From positions 1-64,000 of the forward strand of contig NZ_WKKE01000024.1 of the NCBI RefSeq assembly GCF_009674775.1: a stretch of 64,000 bases of DNA. Direction: 5' to 3'. The position numbers and the translations under genes were made by a program. The notes under the pieces were generated by a model, which was given only the letters and a program-made list of their open reading frames with translations, had not been told where the DNA came from and made no database searches. This document shows positions 35,658-45,308 of the stretch, piece after piece. This DNA comes from Flavobacterium sp. LC2016-23. Its GTDB lineage: Bacteria > Bacteroidota > Bacteroidia > Flavobacteriales > Flavobacteriaceae. Numbering within the stretch: position 1 is the first letter of the stretch; each line of letters opens with the position of its first letter.

Positions 35658-36206
35658 ATGAATACAAAAGCAAACAGAACTTTCGCAGTTCCTACACGTG
35701 ACCAAGTCACTTCAAATAATCAAAGTATTTTTGACAATCTTCAAAAAGGCCTTGGCTTCGTTCCCAACCTGTATGCCTACTTTGGCAAAAACGATACCGC
35801 TTTGGGAGACTACCTTGCATTTCAAAATCGCAAGAGCACATTAAAATCAAAAGAAAGAGAAGTTGTTAATCTTGTTACCAGCCAAATTAACGGATGCCTG
35901 TACTGCCAGTCTGCACATACGGTTTTAGGTAAAATGAATGGTTTTTCGGATAACGAAATTTTAGAAATCAGAAGCGGTAATGCTTTATTTGACAACAAAC
36001 TGGATGTTTTGGCAAAATTCACCTCCTCTGTTGTAGAAAATCGCGGTAAAGCATCTCAAAAAGCAGTAGCCGAATTCTTCGAAGCGGGTTATAGCGAATC
36101 CAATATGATTGATGTGATTATGGTAGTCGGCGATAAAATCATCAGCAACTATATCCACAACCTAACGGAACTGGAAATTGACTTCCCTATAGCTGATCAG
36201 CTATAA
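35658..36206 (+). CDS. AhpD-like carboxymuconolactone-decarboxylase-family peroxidase-related protein
   Basis: The protein has 182 residues. The signature CLYCQSAH with upstream REVVNLVTSQINGC is the E...CxxC..H proton-relay motif of AhpD-like alkylhydroperoxidases. The helical fold ends with SNYIHNLTELEIDF, typical of the uncharacterised peroxidase-related subfamily. It likely acts in thiol-based detoxification of peroxides or related electrophiles in the cytosol. It is the first of three closely spaced genes (21 bp, then 4 bp gaps) with a peroxiredoxin-like protein and an SMP-30-like protein. A palindromic site lies in its leader. Confidence 0.9.
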   Translation: MNTKANRTFAVPTRDQVTSNNQSIFDNLQKGLGFVPNLYAYFGKNDTALGDYLAFQNRKSTLKSKEREVVNLVTSQINGCLYCQSAHTVLGKMNGFSDNEILEIRSGNALFDNKLDVLAKFTSSVVENRGKASQKAVAEFFEAGYSESNMIDVIMVVGDKIISNYIHNLTELEIDFPIADQL

Positions 36207-36227
36207 TCAACCTTAAATCTACAATCC

Positions 36228-36899
36228 ATGGAAAATATCGAAAATTTATACCTTGAAACACGCCTTAAAAAACACAGAGATTTCTGGGGGGCTAAATTAA
36301 CAGCTGCTGAAAATGAAACAATGGAAAGACACATTGAATTTCTTCGTGAGTCAGGTGCCTTAAATAAAGTTCTAAAAAAAGGAGATCAGGCTCCTGAATT
36401 TAATCTTAAAAATCAAAATTCAGAAATCATTTCATCCATCGAATTATTGAAAAAAGGACCTTTAGTAGTCAGCTTTTACAGAGGAAGCTGGTGTCCTTAT
36501 TGTGTGGAAGAAATAAAAGCATTGAATACATTTTATCCTCAATTTCAGGAAAATGAAGCCGACCTTTTGGTATTGTCGCCGCAGAGCCTGGCAAGAACCC
36601 AAAGACAAGCCAACGAACTGCATTTAAAATACAGCTTACTTGTCGATGACGATAACAAAACAGGAAAGGCATTTGGACTTGTTTATGAGTTTCCGCAGTA
36701 CTTAAAAGATTTATATCAGGGAAGGTTCAATAATAATATTCAGGAAATCAATGAAGGCTCTGCCTGGGAACTTCCTATTCCTGCCCGATTTGTAATAGGC
36801 CAGGATGGCAAAATCCTGGATGTTTTTGCAGATCCGGACTATCGTTTTCGCCCGGAACCTATCGATACCGTAAACTTTATCAAAAACTTAAAAAAATAA
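36228..36899 (+). CDS. Peroxiredoxin-like (AhpC/TSA family) protein
   Basis: The protein has 223 residues. After a helical N-terminus (about 1-45), a thioredoxin-fold domain begins at KKGDQAPEFNLKNQN and carries VVSFYRGSWCPYCVEEI with a CxxC motif (about residues 89-92), whose first cysteine is in the peroxidatic position. No signal peptide is present. The family reduces peroxides using thiols. It follows the AhpD-like gene by 21 bp, and AhpD-type proteins can serve as reducing partners for peroxiredoxins, which supports a joint function. Confidence 0.88.
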   Translation: MENIENLYLETRLKKHRDFWGAKLTAAENETMERHIEFLRESGALNKVLKKGDQAPEFNLKNQNSEIISSIELLKKGPLVVSFYRGSWCPYCVEEIKALNTFYPQFQENEADLLVLSPQSLARTQRQANELHLKYSLLVDDDNKTGKAFGLVYEFPQYLKDLYQGRFNNNIQEINEGSAWELPIPARFVIGQDGKILDVFADPDYRFRPEPIDTVNFIKNLKK

Positions 36900-36903
36900 T
36901 CAC

Positions 36904-37938
36904 ATGAAAAATAGTAAAACATATATAGTAGGTTTGTTTTTATCCCTATTATTTTTAAACGAAATGTATAGTCAGGCAAATCAAAAAGACAAGGATGTAA
37001 ATTATATTGCGTTAGATGGCAGTTCAGTCTTTCCGGAAGGGATCATTACCTTACCCAATAATGATCTGTTAGTAGGTGGTTTTGGTGATGGTTCAATTCA
37101 GCGAATTGACAAAGACAATAAAGTTTCAAATTTTAGTAAACCCGGAGAAAACGGAATGGTAATAGCCGTTGGTTTTCATCTTGATACTAAAAACAACAGG
37201 CTTTGGGTGGCCAACTTTAATTTCAAAACAGAAAGCGGTAATCCCGGAAGCCAGTTCAAGGTGTTTGACTACACGACAGGCAAATTATTAAAAACAATTC
37301 CGGAAAAATTCATCGAAGGTGCGTTTTTTAATGAAGTTACAATGGATCCTAATGGCAGAGTTTATGTATCTGATACTTTTGGCCCAAAAATTTGGTCCGC
37401 TACATTTGAATCGACTAATGCTGATGTATTTGTAACAGATGAACTGCTCAAAAATCCCTCTGCCGACCAGCCGTTTGGATTGAATGGACTGACCATTACA
37501 CCAGATAACAAATACCTTATTGCATCCGTAATGAACAGAACAATAAAAGGCGGCGGAACATTGGTAAGAGTGGATTTATCAAGTAAAAAAGTGTCTTCAA
37601 TAAAACTTAAAAACGATCAGGCAGCAAGTTCATTTTCAGGCTCAGACGGCATGTTTTTTTACAAAGGACAGCTTTTAATGGTAAACGTATATTCCAGCGC
37701 AGGTGCTATTTTTACAGCAGCTTTCAATAAAGATTATTCAACTGCTACACTTCAAATCAGAGATAAGTATCAAAGTGTGTATGACAGGCCAACAGCTTCA
37801 GCCATTCGTAACGGTAAGCTTTACACGGTTAACAGTCAGCTCAATCACATTATAGATGATAAAGACGGAAAAATAAATACACCTCCCCTGTTACCTTTTA
37901 AAGTGGTAAATGTGCCATTAGCCGATTTACTTAAATAA
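36904..37938 (+). CDS. Exported SMP-30/gluconolactonase-like beta-propeller protein
   Basis: This 344-residue protein has an N-terminal signal peptide (YIVGLFLSLLFLNEMYSQA). It shows six-bladed propeller repeats such as SSVFPEGIITLPNNDLLVGG, VAVGFHLD-like strands, EVTMDPNGRVYVSDTFG and GLNGLTITPDNKYLIAS. The family includes gluconolactonases and lactonase-like calcium-binding enzymes. It should be periplasmic. It lies 4 bp after the peroxiredoxin-like gene, suggesting that the operon handles a reactive compound whose product is processed outside the cytosol. The substrate is unknown. Confidence 0.82.
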   Translation: MKNSKTYIVGLFLSLLFLNEMYSQANQKDKDVNYIALDGSSVFPEGIITLPNNDLLVGGFGDGSIQRIDKDNKVSNFSKPGENGMVIAVGFHLDTKNNRLWVANFNFKTESGNPGSQFKVFDYTTGKLLKTIPEKFIEGAFFNEVTMDPNGRVYVSDTFGPKIWSATFESTNADVFVTDELLKNPSADQPFGLNGLTITPDNKYLIASVMNRTIKGGGTLVRVDLSSKKVSSIKLKNDQAASSFSGSDGMFFYKGQLLMVNVYSSAGAIFTAAFNKDYSTATLQIRDKYQSVYDRPTASAIRNGKLYTVNSQLNHIIDDKDGKINTPPLLPFKVVNVPLADLLK

Positions 37939-37945
37939 AAATTTG

Positions 37946-37980
37946 TCCACAAAGCAGGTATCAGATGACTGCTTTGTGGA
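37946..37980 (+). terminator. Strong hairpin after the redox operon
   Basis: TCCACAAAGCAG (37946-37957) pairs perfectly with CTGCTTTGTGGA (37969-37980). It begins 8 bp after the stop. No U-run follows, so it may be a terminator without a tract or an mRNA-stabilising 3' hairpin. Confidence 0.5.
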
Positions 37981-38186
37981 TTAAATGCAATTGTGTATTT
38001 TGGATAACAATGACCTTTCGTATTCATGAGTTTAATAATTTAAAAAAAGGCAAAGTTAAAGCGTAGCCAGATGGGACAGAACCTTTATTTACAACCACTA
38101 AAAAAACTTATCTTTAGATATGACACAACCTTTTTTAAATCATGATAACATAAGTTTCAAAATATTGCTTTGTTCTATCAATTACT

Positions 38187-39017
38187 TTAATAACTCAATT
38201 CCACATAAACAGGTAAATGATCCGATGGATATCTTAAGTCTTTTGAATCACTTAAAACAGCAAATTTCTCTACTTTAAAACCAGCATCTTTAGCTATAAA
38301 AACATAGTCCAGCAATCGTGTTACGGGTTCATTATGTTTAAAACCATTAAAGGTTCCGGAAGGACCAAAAGGCAGTGTTTTTGAAATTGCTCTGGTATCT
38401 TTCATTTCTTTCTCTAGAAGAAAAATGACCTCTGATTCAGGCTCTGAATTTAAATCTCCAGTAAAAATAACCGAATAATTTTTAGTATTCACTTCTTTAA
38501 TTTTAGCAAGAATAAGTTTGATACCCTTTATTTTTGCCTGTACACCAACATGATCTAAATGCGTATTGAACACCCAGAAAAGCTGCTTTGTTTTTAGATC
38601 TTTAAACAAACCATACGTGCAGACTCTTTTATATGCCGCATCCCAACCCAAAGAAATTTCCCCCGGTGTTTCTGAAAGCCAAAAAGTGTCATTTAAAAGC
38701 ATTTTTAAACGCTCTTTCTTATAAAAAATAGTAGAGGATTCCCCTTTTCCAATTCCTTCTCTACCTATACCAACAGAACTATATTGAGAAAGTTTATTTG
38801 CAATATCGTTTACCTGATTGGGTGCTGCTTCCTGAATTCCAAATACATCGGGATTATAAAACTCAATTTGCGATGTAAAAAAATCTTTGCGGTGGCTCCA
38901 GTCATTATCGCCATCAACTGCAAGATCTACGCGTATGTTATAGCTCATTAATTTTAAATTCTGTCCATTGATTTGCATGGCCAAAAGAATCATTATCAAA
39001 AATTGTACTCTTCTCAT
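38187..39017 (-). CDS. Endonuclease/exonuclease/phosphatase-family protein
   Basis: The protein has 276 residues with a signal peptide (LIMILLAMQINGQ). The EEP fold motifs are complete: KLMSYNIR, a GIQEA glutamate, NTHLDH, TGDLNS, LLDYVFI and SDHLPV with its catalytic histidine. Mg2+-dependent members hydrolyse phosphodiester bonds of DNA, phospholipids or phosphoinositides; exported Bacteroidota versions are often found with SusC/D loci. It is on the same strand downstream of the SusD gene, but a terminator at 39101-39130 separates them, so linkage to the uptake locus is partial. Confidence 0.9.
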   Translation of the reverse strand: MRRVQFLIMILLAMQINGQNLKLMSYNIRVDLAVDGDNDWSHRKDFFTSQIEFYNPDVFGIQEAAPNQVNDIANKLSQYSSVGIGREGIGKGESSTIFYKKERLKMLLNDTFWLSETPGEISLGWDAAYKRVCTYGLFKDLKTKQLFWVFNTHLDHVGVQAKIKGIKLILAKIKEVNTKNYSVIFTGDLNSEPESEVIFLLEKEMKDTRAISKTLPFGPSGTFNGFKHNEPVTRLLDYVFIAKDAGFKVEKFAVLSDSKDLRYPSDHLPVYVELSY

Positions 39018-39100
39018 AACTTTATTTTTATTCTGTATTGCATTGATTTATTTTTAAATCTTTAAAATTGATTTCTTTTTTTATATTAATTGCCAATAAA

Positions 39101-39130
39101 AACGCTGCTCTAATTATAAAGAGCAGCGTT
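39101..39130 (-). terminator. Terminator of the SusC-SusD operon
   Basis: AACGCTGCTC (39101-39110) and GAGCAGCGTT (39121-39130) form a 10-bp stem, with a U-run on the minus strand (TTTTATTGG). It lies about 40 bp after the SusD-like stop. Confidence 0.8.
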
Positions 39131-39171
39131 AAAAAAATAAAAAAACAAAACTAATCAATATGACCTTTTTG

Positions 39172-40689
39172 CTAATTTGATAAAAGCCACATTGTCTTAT
39201 TAATTTCATCATAACCTCCAAACTGACGGTTTAATGCTTCCATCAAATTTTGACTGTTATAATTCAATTCTGAAGAAGGATATAGATACCTCACTGGCAT
39301 GGTAGTTGGACTATTAACGTTTAAGTTCGTTGATGGGTCAATATTAAAATCAGGATATTTATTTCTTCTGTATTCAAAATACGAAGTTTCACCGTCAACT
39401 AAAAAATTCAGAAGATAACGCTGCATCCAAATTTGCTTTAATTGAGTAGCTGCGTCTGTAGCAAAAGCTGCCTCATCAGTAAAATAAGTATCAATATCAT
39501 TTTGTACAATAGGATTTCCGTGTGCAAAAGCAGCATCCGTGCCCATGACATTTTTTAAGGCAGCTTTAACTCCATTTTCGTAGTAAAGCTGTGCACTTGA
39601 TGTAGTAATCCAGCCTTTGATACGTGCTTCAGCCAAAATCAATTCCTGCTCAGCATAGGTAAGCAGTCTTCTTGGTTCACTATTTTGTTTGGTTTGGTAT
39701 CTAAGGTTTATTTTAGAATACTGACCACTTGCATAATTGGCATTCATTAGTCCGTAATCCAAAGAAGTCTTTACACCTTTATATGCTGCTGCATTACTTT
39801 GAGATAATCCTGAAGCAGTCTGGGCTGCCGAAGGTTCTCCAAAATAAAATAATCGTTTGTCATTTAATCTTTTAAGATTGTCTACCACAATATCACTTAA
39901 AATAGTTCTGCCGGTAAACATATCGTTTGTGCTGTATAACGGATGCAGGTTTACACTATTATACTCTAAACCAAAATAATCAGAATCATCCTGAAGAAGC
40001 ATATTTTCATTAACAATACTTGCGAATTTCTCTTTAATTTTTAAATCAGCATCACTCTCTTTTGCACTGAGAGTCATTAGAACTTTAAGTTCAAATGCAT
40101 TGCAGGCTCTTCTCCATCTTTGGGGATTTCCTTTAAAAATGGTGGGATCGCCATCAAAAGCCAGACCCTGTGAGAATTCAAGACGTGCTTGTTCCAATTC
40201 AGCAAGGATACCAATAAAGACTTCTTTTTGAGAATCGTATTTTGGTTTATAATTTCCCTGGAGTCCAAGATTTGCTTCACTGTATGGAATATCTCCCATC
40301 TTCATGGTAAGGAGATAAAAAGTATACGCTCTTATAAAATGACCGATTCCTTTATATGAGTTTTCTGCCGGACTGCCCTGAGCAGCAAGTAACATTTTAT
40401 CAATATCAGGCAAAATGGTCATTTTGTTAAAACTTGAACCGGCTATTAAGTTATATTGGGTTCCCAATTGTCCCTCATTTGCATAACCAACATATTTTGG
40501 CAAAGCATTCTCAGTAATATATTCTTTTGCATCACTACCTTGATATTTAGCAACACTCAGGATTATATTGGTAGCTAATAGTGAAGCACTTACCTGGGTA
40601 GGGGTATTAGGGTTGGTATTGATCTCATCAAAATTACTACAGCCGGAAAACATGAGCATACCTGTAATTGCAACGATTATTTTTTTCAT
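39172..40689 (-). CDS. SusD/RagB-family surface lipoprotein
   Basis: The protein has 505 residues, with a lipoprotein signal (ITGMLMFSGCSNFDEIN; lipid-anchored cysteine at residue 17) and TPR-like helices of the SusD_2/RagB type. The early NTNPNTPTQVSASLLATNI and central FIRAYTFYLLTMKMGDIPYS segments are family hallmarks. It caps the SusC pore and binds the ligand at the cell surface. It follows the SusC gene by 35 bp. The SusD-2 subtype is common in peptide or unknown-substrate loci, and no glycosidase lies nearby, so the ligand may not be a glycan. Confidence 0.95.
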   Translation of the reverse strand: MKKIIVAITGMLMFSGCSNFDEINTNPNTPTQVSASLLATNIILSVAKYQGSDAKEYITENALPKYVGYANEGQLGTQYNLIAGSSFNKMTILPDIDKMLLAAQGSPAENSYKGIGHFIRAYTFYLLTMKMGDIPYSEANLGLQGNYKPKYDSQKEVFIGILAELEQARLEFSQGLAFDGDPTIFKGNPQRWRRACNAFELKVLMTLSAKESDADLKIKEKFASIVNENMLLQDDSDYFGLEYNSVNLHPLYSTNDMFTGRTILSDIVVDNLKRLNDKRLFYFGEPSAAQTASGLSQSNAAAYKGVKTSLDYGLMNANYASGQYSKINLRYQTKQNSEPRRLLTYAEQELILAEARIKGWITTSSAQLYYENGVKAALKNVMGTDAAFAHGNPIVQNDIDTYFTDEAAFATDAATQLKQIWMQRYLLNFLVDGETSYFEYRRNKYPDFNIDPSTNLNVNSPTTMPVRYLYPSSELNYNSQNLMEALNRQFGGYDEINKTMWLLSN

Positions 40690-40724
40690 ATCAATAATTT
40701 TAAATTATGTTTACTTTTTTCAAT

Positions 40725-43700
40725 TTAGAATTCAAGCTTAATATTGCAACCGACAAAACGTTGTGAGGGATCACTAAAATTATCAACTCCGCCATCCGGA
40801 TCAGAATATTTAAAATCTTTGGACCAAAGAAATAAATTTTGACCTATTGCTGATAGGGTAGCATTTTTTGCTTTTATAAAACTGTATACTGACTTAGGAA
40901 CATTATAAGTGAGTGAGACTTCTCTTAATTTCAAAAAAGTAGTACTATATGTATCGGCAGGGGATGGATTACCACCCCAGGCTGTTCCTTTATGAATTCT
41001 TTTTACATAATTCTCATACGTAACAGGTACGTCATTTGAAGCATATTGTCTGGTATCACTTGTAATATTTCCATAGGCATTATAAGTTACTGCCCCCGAA
41101 ATTACTTTTACTCCATCTCCAATGTAATTGCTTGTACCTGTGGTAATATCTTTGTAACGTATATCATTTACAGAGTCAGGATGGTTTCCGGACTGCCACA
41201 TATACATTTCGGTTGTGGTTTGTGCCAAACCTCCTACTCGTCCATCAAGGGAAATATTCAAGGTGAAATTTTTATAACGAAGTGAAGATGTCAATCCCCA
41301 AATCCAATCAGGATCACTATACCCGTAAACAGATTCATAAGCAGAATAGACTGGTAGTCCATTCTCATAAATAATAGCGCCATCGGCACTTTTCTGGAAA
41401 TCATTTAAAACAAAAGCATCAACTCTGTTTCCTACTTTCACCCAGGGTCTGTCTGCAGAAAATTGTTTATCTAACTTGGTGTAATAACGTGCATATTTAG
41501 ACCAGTTTACCATTACATCCCATTGCCAGTCTGTTGTTTTTATTGGTGTAAAGTTTAAGGTAAATTCAACTCCTCTTCGGGTAATTTCCTGATCTATATT
41601 AATATAATTGGCACTATAACCTGATGCACTGCTGACATTGGCAGGGGTTAAAAAGTCGTACATTCTCTTTGAATAATAGGTGAAATCAAGCGACAAACGT
41701 TTTTTGAATAAGCTGGCGGCTGTTCCCATTTCCCATGTACTGGCTGATTCTGGCCTAACTTCGTTTCCGCGTATAACATCAGGATAGGAAGCCGAGTTTA
41801 AACCTCCCCAGGCATTGGTTGTAATATTATAAACCGAATTAATATCATAAACTCCTGCCGGGGTTTTAGATGAAGTCCAGGAACTGCGAAGTTTCCATAA
41901 GGATAACCAATCAAATTTTGGTAAAACTTCTGAGACTAAAAAACTGCCTGAAACAGATGGATAAAGATAAGAACGTGTAGATTCAGGGAGTGTCGAACTC
42001 CAGTCCTTTCGTAAAGTACCTTCAAGAAAAGCCATTCCCTTCCACGATCCTGCAAGTCTTCCGTAAAAACTGTTTACCTGTCTTTTATAAACCGAAGAAT
42101 TCACAACAGCATTAGTAACAGAAGCTTTTAAAGAATAGAACCCCGGAACAGAAAGTCCTCCCTGGGTTCTGGCCTCAATACCTTCATCCTGTGTATAATA
42201 AATAGTTCCTCCAAAAAGACCCTCAATATCAAAATCATTAATTTTTTTATTTCCGGTTAAAATAAAATCAGTATTAGAGCTATAACCACTTCCTAAACCT
42301 TCATTATAAGATCCTTTTAGAGATTCTCCCCAAATCTCAGTCCCGTTAAGAATAACTGTAGAGACACCGGCACCAACCAGGGACCCTTTTGAAATCCTAA
42401 CCGTCTGCTTATTATTATAGGTATCAAAACCAGTTCTGACAGTCGCAGTAAGCCAGGGAGCTATTTCATAACTTGCCGAAACAAAACCGTTAAAAACATT
42501 GCGGTCTAAACTGTGTAATCTTTCGAATCTGTCAAAATAAGGATTATTATTTGTACCGGTATAACTGTTGTTTTGCGACTCATTTTTTACAAGCCAATAA
42601 TCTTTATATTTTCGTATATCATAATCCGGAGATGACCAAACCAGAATATTATACATTGGATCATAACCTTTATACCCATTAAATCCAATATTTGGCGAAC
42701 TTTGCTTATTTATCGATATTGACGAGGATAATTTGAATTTATCTAAACTAATGTCTCCTCCTAATGTATAGGTATATTTATCATATTGAGAATTTGGATA
42801 TTGCCCTTTATTGCTCACCCAGGTTGCAGATGATCTAAGATTCCCAAATTCTCCTTGCTGTGTTACACTTAAGTTGTTATTTAAAATATACCCCTGATCC
42901 AGAAAGTTTTTAAAATTATCCTTTCCTATCGGTAAATAAGGCATCAATTTATAGGATTTACTAACCGGATCCCACTGAACAACTTCCTGCCCTTCCATTG
43001 GTACTCCCCAGGATCCTGTTCCTTTATACATATTGGTAGTAGCATCTATCTGTCTTCCAAAAGTTGTTTGAGTTTCAGGAATTGCCAAATAACCCGCTGT
43101 AAACATCGTACTGCTGTTTAATGATACAGTAAGGCCTTTTTTAGAGCTCCCTTTTTTGGTTGTCACAACAATAGCACCGCTGGCACCACGATAGCCATAT
43201 AAAGCTGATGCAGTTGCTCCTTTCAATACATTTAAAGATTCTATATCATCAGCAGGAATATCTCTAAGGGTCATGTTTCCATAAGGTACTCCATCAATAA
43301 CCAATAAGGCACTTTCACCCCGAATTTCAACAGTAGGAGCTTCTGCAAATTCAGTGCTGTTTTTCACAAGTAAACCTGATACTTTACCAGTTAATGACGT
43401 TGCAACATCAACACCTTTAACCGTTTGTACTGAAGATCCTTCTACTTTTTGTACAGCATACCCAAGAGCTTTTTCCTCTCGTTTAATTCCTAAGGCAGTA
43501 ATTACTAACTCGTTTAGTGCTTCGGCTTCCTCCTGAAGGGTAATATTGATTATCTTTTCTTTTTCAACTTTTTGTTTAACCGTTTTAAAACCCATGTAAA
43601 CAAAAACAAGTATTTCTCCTTCTTCGGCTTCAATACTGTATTTTCCATCTAAATCTGTTTGCACGCCTATAGATGTTCCTTCAATAAGAATTGTAGCTCC

Positions 43701-44135
43701 CGGAATGGGTTTACCTAAATTATCCGTAACTGTCCCTGAGATTTTTATTTGCTTTGCTACGTTTACTGCCCTTTTAACTTTAGCAGGACTATTGATTTTA
43801 AAAGTAATCAAACCATCATTTATTTGATAAGCAACGTTAAATTTAGCAGCAGCTTCCTTAAGTAATGCTGCTATTGTTTGTGTTCCTGCACTAATAGGAA
43901 CTTGAGTTTTAAGTTTTGCAACCTCATCAGAATAAAGAAGCGAAAAATCCGTTTGACTTTCAATAGCTTTAAATAAAGCTTTGAGTTCATAAACATTTTT
44001 TGAAACTGATACTGGAGTAGATTCTGTGCTTTGCGAGTTAAATGCTGACGCAAATGTCACTTGTGTCCATAACGTAACCAAAAAAAAGAAAAGTATGTTC
44101 TTTTTATTATTGTTTTTATTTGTTACAAGATACAT
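40725..44135 (-). CDS. SusC/RagA-family TonB-linked outer-membrane transporter with STN domain
   Basis: The protein has 1136 residues. It has a signal peptide, then a secretin/TonB N-terminal (STN) domain (about 45-112, ELKALFKAIESQTDFSLLYS) used for signalling to an anti-sigma factor. A carboxypeptidase-like domain (about 125-200), a plug (about 215-330, VDVATSLTGKVSGLLVKN, then GATASALYGYRGASGAI) and the beta-barrel follow. The STN domain together with adjacent FecR and ECF sigma genes indicates trans-envelope signalling that induces this locus when ligand is bound. It is co-transcribed with the SusD gene. Confidence 0.95.
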   Translation of the reverse strand: MYLVTNKNNNKKNILFFFLVTLWTQVTFASAFNSQSTESTPVSVSKNVYELKALFKAIESQTDFSLLYSDEVAKLKTQVPISAGTQTIAALLKEAAAKFNVAYQINDGLITFKINSPAKVKRAVNVAKQIKISGTVTDNLGKPIPGATILIEGTSIGVQTDLDGKYSIEAEEGEILVFVYMGFKTVKQKVEKEKIINITLQEEAEALNELVITALGIKREEKALGYAVQKVEGSSVQTVKGVDVATSLTGKVSGLLVKNSTEFAEAPTVEIRGESALLVIDGVPYGNMTLRDIPADDIESLNVLKGATASALYGYRGASGAIVVTTKKGSSKKGLTVSLNSSTMFTAGYLAIPETQTTFGRQIDATTNMYKGTGSWGVPMEGQEVVQWDPVSKSYKLMPYLPIGKDNFKNFLDQGYILNNNLSVTQQGEFGNLRSSATWVSNKGQYPNSQYDKYTYTLGGDISLDKFKLSSSISINKQSSPNIGFNGYKGYDPMYNILVWSSPDYDIRKYKDYWLVKNESQNNSYTGTNNNPYFDRFERLHSLDRNVFNGFVSASYEIAPWLTATVRTGFDTYNNKQTVRISKGSLVGAGVSTVILNGTEIWGESLKGSYNEGLGSGYSSNTDFILTGNKKINDFDIEGLFGGTIYYTQDEGIEARTQGGLSVPGFYSLKASVTNAVVNSSVYKRQVNSFYGRLAGSWKGMAFLEGTLRKDWSSTLPESTRSYLYPSVSGSFLVSEVLPKFDWLSLWKLRSSWTSSKTPAGVYDINSVYNITTNAWGGLNSASYPDVIRGNEVRPESASTWEMGTAASLFKKRLSLDFTYYSKRMYDFLTPANVSSASGYSANYINIDQEITRRGVEFTLNFTPIKTTDWQWDVMVNWSKYARYYTKLDKQFSADRPWVKVGNRVDAFVLNDFQKSADGAIIYENGLPVYSAYESVYGYSDPDWIWGLTSSLRYKNFTLNISLDGRVGGLAQTTTEMYMWQSGNHPDSVNDIRYKDITTGTSNYIGDGVKVISGAVTYNAYGNITSDTRQYASNDVPVTYENYVKRIHKGTAWGGNPSPADTYSTTFLKLREVSLTYNVPKSVYSFIKAKNATLSAIGQNLFLWSKDFKYSDPDGGVDNFSDPSQRFVGCNIKLEF

Positions 44136-44180
44136 AATTTGAATATATTTGTTTTATGTTAATTATTTGCAATTAATGTG

Positions 44181-44218
44181 ACCCGATGATTGGTGGCCGC
44201 CATGTTCGGGTTTTTTTT
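44181..44218 (+). terminator. Hairpin with U-run in the FecR-SusC gap
   Basis: ACCCGA (44181-44186) and TTCGGGT (44205-44211) with an inner TGGC/GCCA pairing are followed by eight Ts on the plus strand. No plus-strand gene ends here. In the minus-strand transcript the same hairpin sits in the SusC leader and could affect read-through or mRNA processing. Confidence 0.4.
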
Positions 44219-44254
44219 ATGTTTTTTGAGTAGTCTTTTAGTTTTGCATAGGCG

Positions 44255-45190
44255 CTAGTTTTTACAGGGTTTTAGTTTAATTTTTATGGTGTCATTTTTA
44301 ATTGTGCTATATTCCATATCATTGATGAAACGAATACTGCTTAAGATTTTTTCGATGTCTTTACCTGAGAAATTCCCACTAATAGTATTGCATTGATAAA
44401 GTTTTGAATCGAGTTTCAATACCACATTGTATTTTCTCTGAAGTGTTAGCAATACCTGATCTATCTGGGCGTGATCAAAAAAGATTCTTCCTTCTTTCCA
44501 TGCCAGGTAATTTGATGATTCAATATTATTGGATCTTATAAGAGACCCGGAAACATTATCATAAGTCACTCTCTGATTTTTAGTGATAATTTCGGATTTA
44601 GAGGAATGCTGATCCGTAACTTTTACCTTTCCGGACACAACCGTTACTGAGGCAATACCTTTTTCATAATTGGTTACGATAAATCTGGTACCCAGAACCT
44701 GAGTTTTTAAATGAGCTGAAGAAATTATAAATGGATGTTTTTCTTTGTGTACAACTTCAAAATAAGCCTCTCCTTTTAAAGTAATTTCTCTGGAATCTTC
44801 TCCAAAGTGTTCCGGATAAACTATACTGCTTCCTGAATTTAAATAAACTACGGAGGAATCGGGTAATCGTACATTTTTTTGCTCGCCAAATTGGGCGGCA
44901 ACAGTAATAAAATGATTCGTTTTAAAAATAGAATTAAAAGTAAACAGCAATGTTCCTAAAAGTATAACTGCCGCAACAGATGCCGAAATTCTGTAATAAG
45001 TTTTCTTTTTTCTTTCTAAACGCTCTTCAATTTTAAGTAAAATACGATCTCCCAAAACACTATCAATATCATGTTCTGTAATACCGTTATCCTGAATTTT
45101 GTTAAAATAAGTATTTATTATTTTTTTTTCCTTTTCAGAAGATTTGTCTTCACTGTATCTTTTAAAAAGATGCTTGTACTGTTTTTGCAT
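44255..45190 (-). CDS. FecR-family anti-sigma factor
   Basis: The chosen start is ATG 45190 (MQKQYKHLFKRYSED), 12 codons inside the longest frame, giving 311 residues. The cytoplasmic N-terminus (about 1-75) binds sigma. A single membrane helix (YRISASVAAVILLGTLLFTF) follows, then a periplasmic FecR domain (VRLPDSSVVYLNSGSSIVYP, GEAYFEVVHKEKHPFIISS) and a C-terminal DUF4974-type STN-like domain (FDHAQIDQVLLTLQRKYNVV). It relays ligand occupancy of the SusC protein to the ECF sigma factor encoded immediately upstream. Confidence 0.95.
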   Translation of the reverse strand: MQKQYKHLFKRYSEDKSSEKEKKIINTYFNKIQDNGITEHDIDSVLGDRILLKIEERLERKKKTYYRISASVAAVILLGTLLFTFNSIFKTNHFITVAAQFGEQKNVRLPDSSVVYLNSGSSIVYPEHFGEDSREITLKGEAYFEVVHKEKHPFIISSAHLKTQVLGTRFIVTNYEKGIASVTVVSGKVKVTDQHSSKSEIITKNQRVTYDNVSGSLIRSNNIESSNYLAWKEGRIFFDHAQIDQVLLTLQRKYNVVLKLDSKLYQCNTISGNFSGKDIEKILSSIRFINDMEYSTIKNDTIKIKLKPCKN

Positions 45191-45308
45191 ATGACTATTA
45201 AATAAGGTCTTTATTATATAGTACACGAAAAGCAGGCAGCACCTATAAAATTTTTAAAGCATTACAATTTATTAACGTTCTTAACAAAAAGCTTGAAAAT
45301 AACTCTAG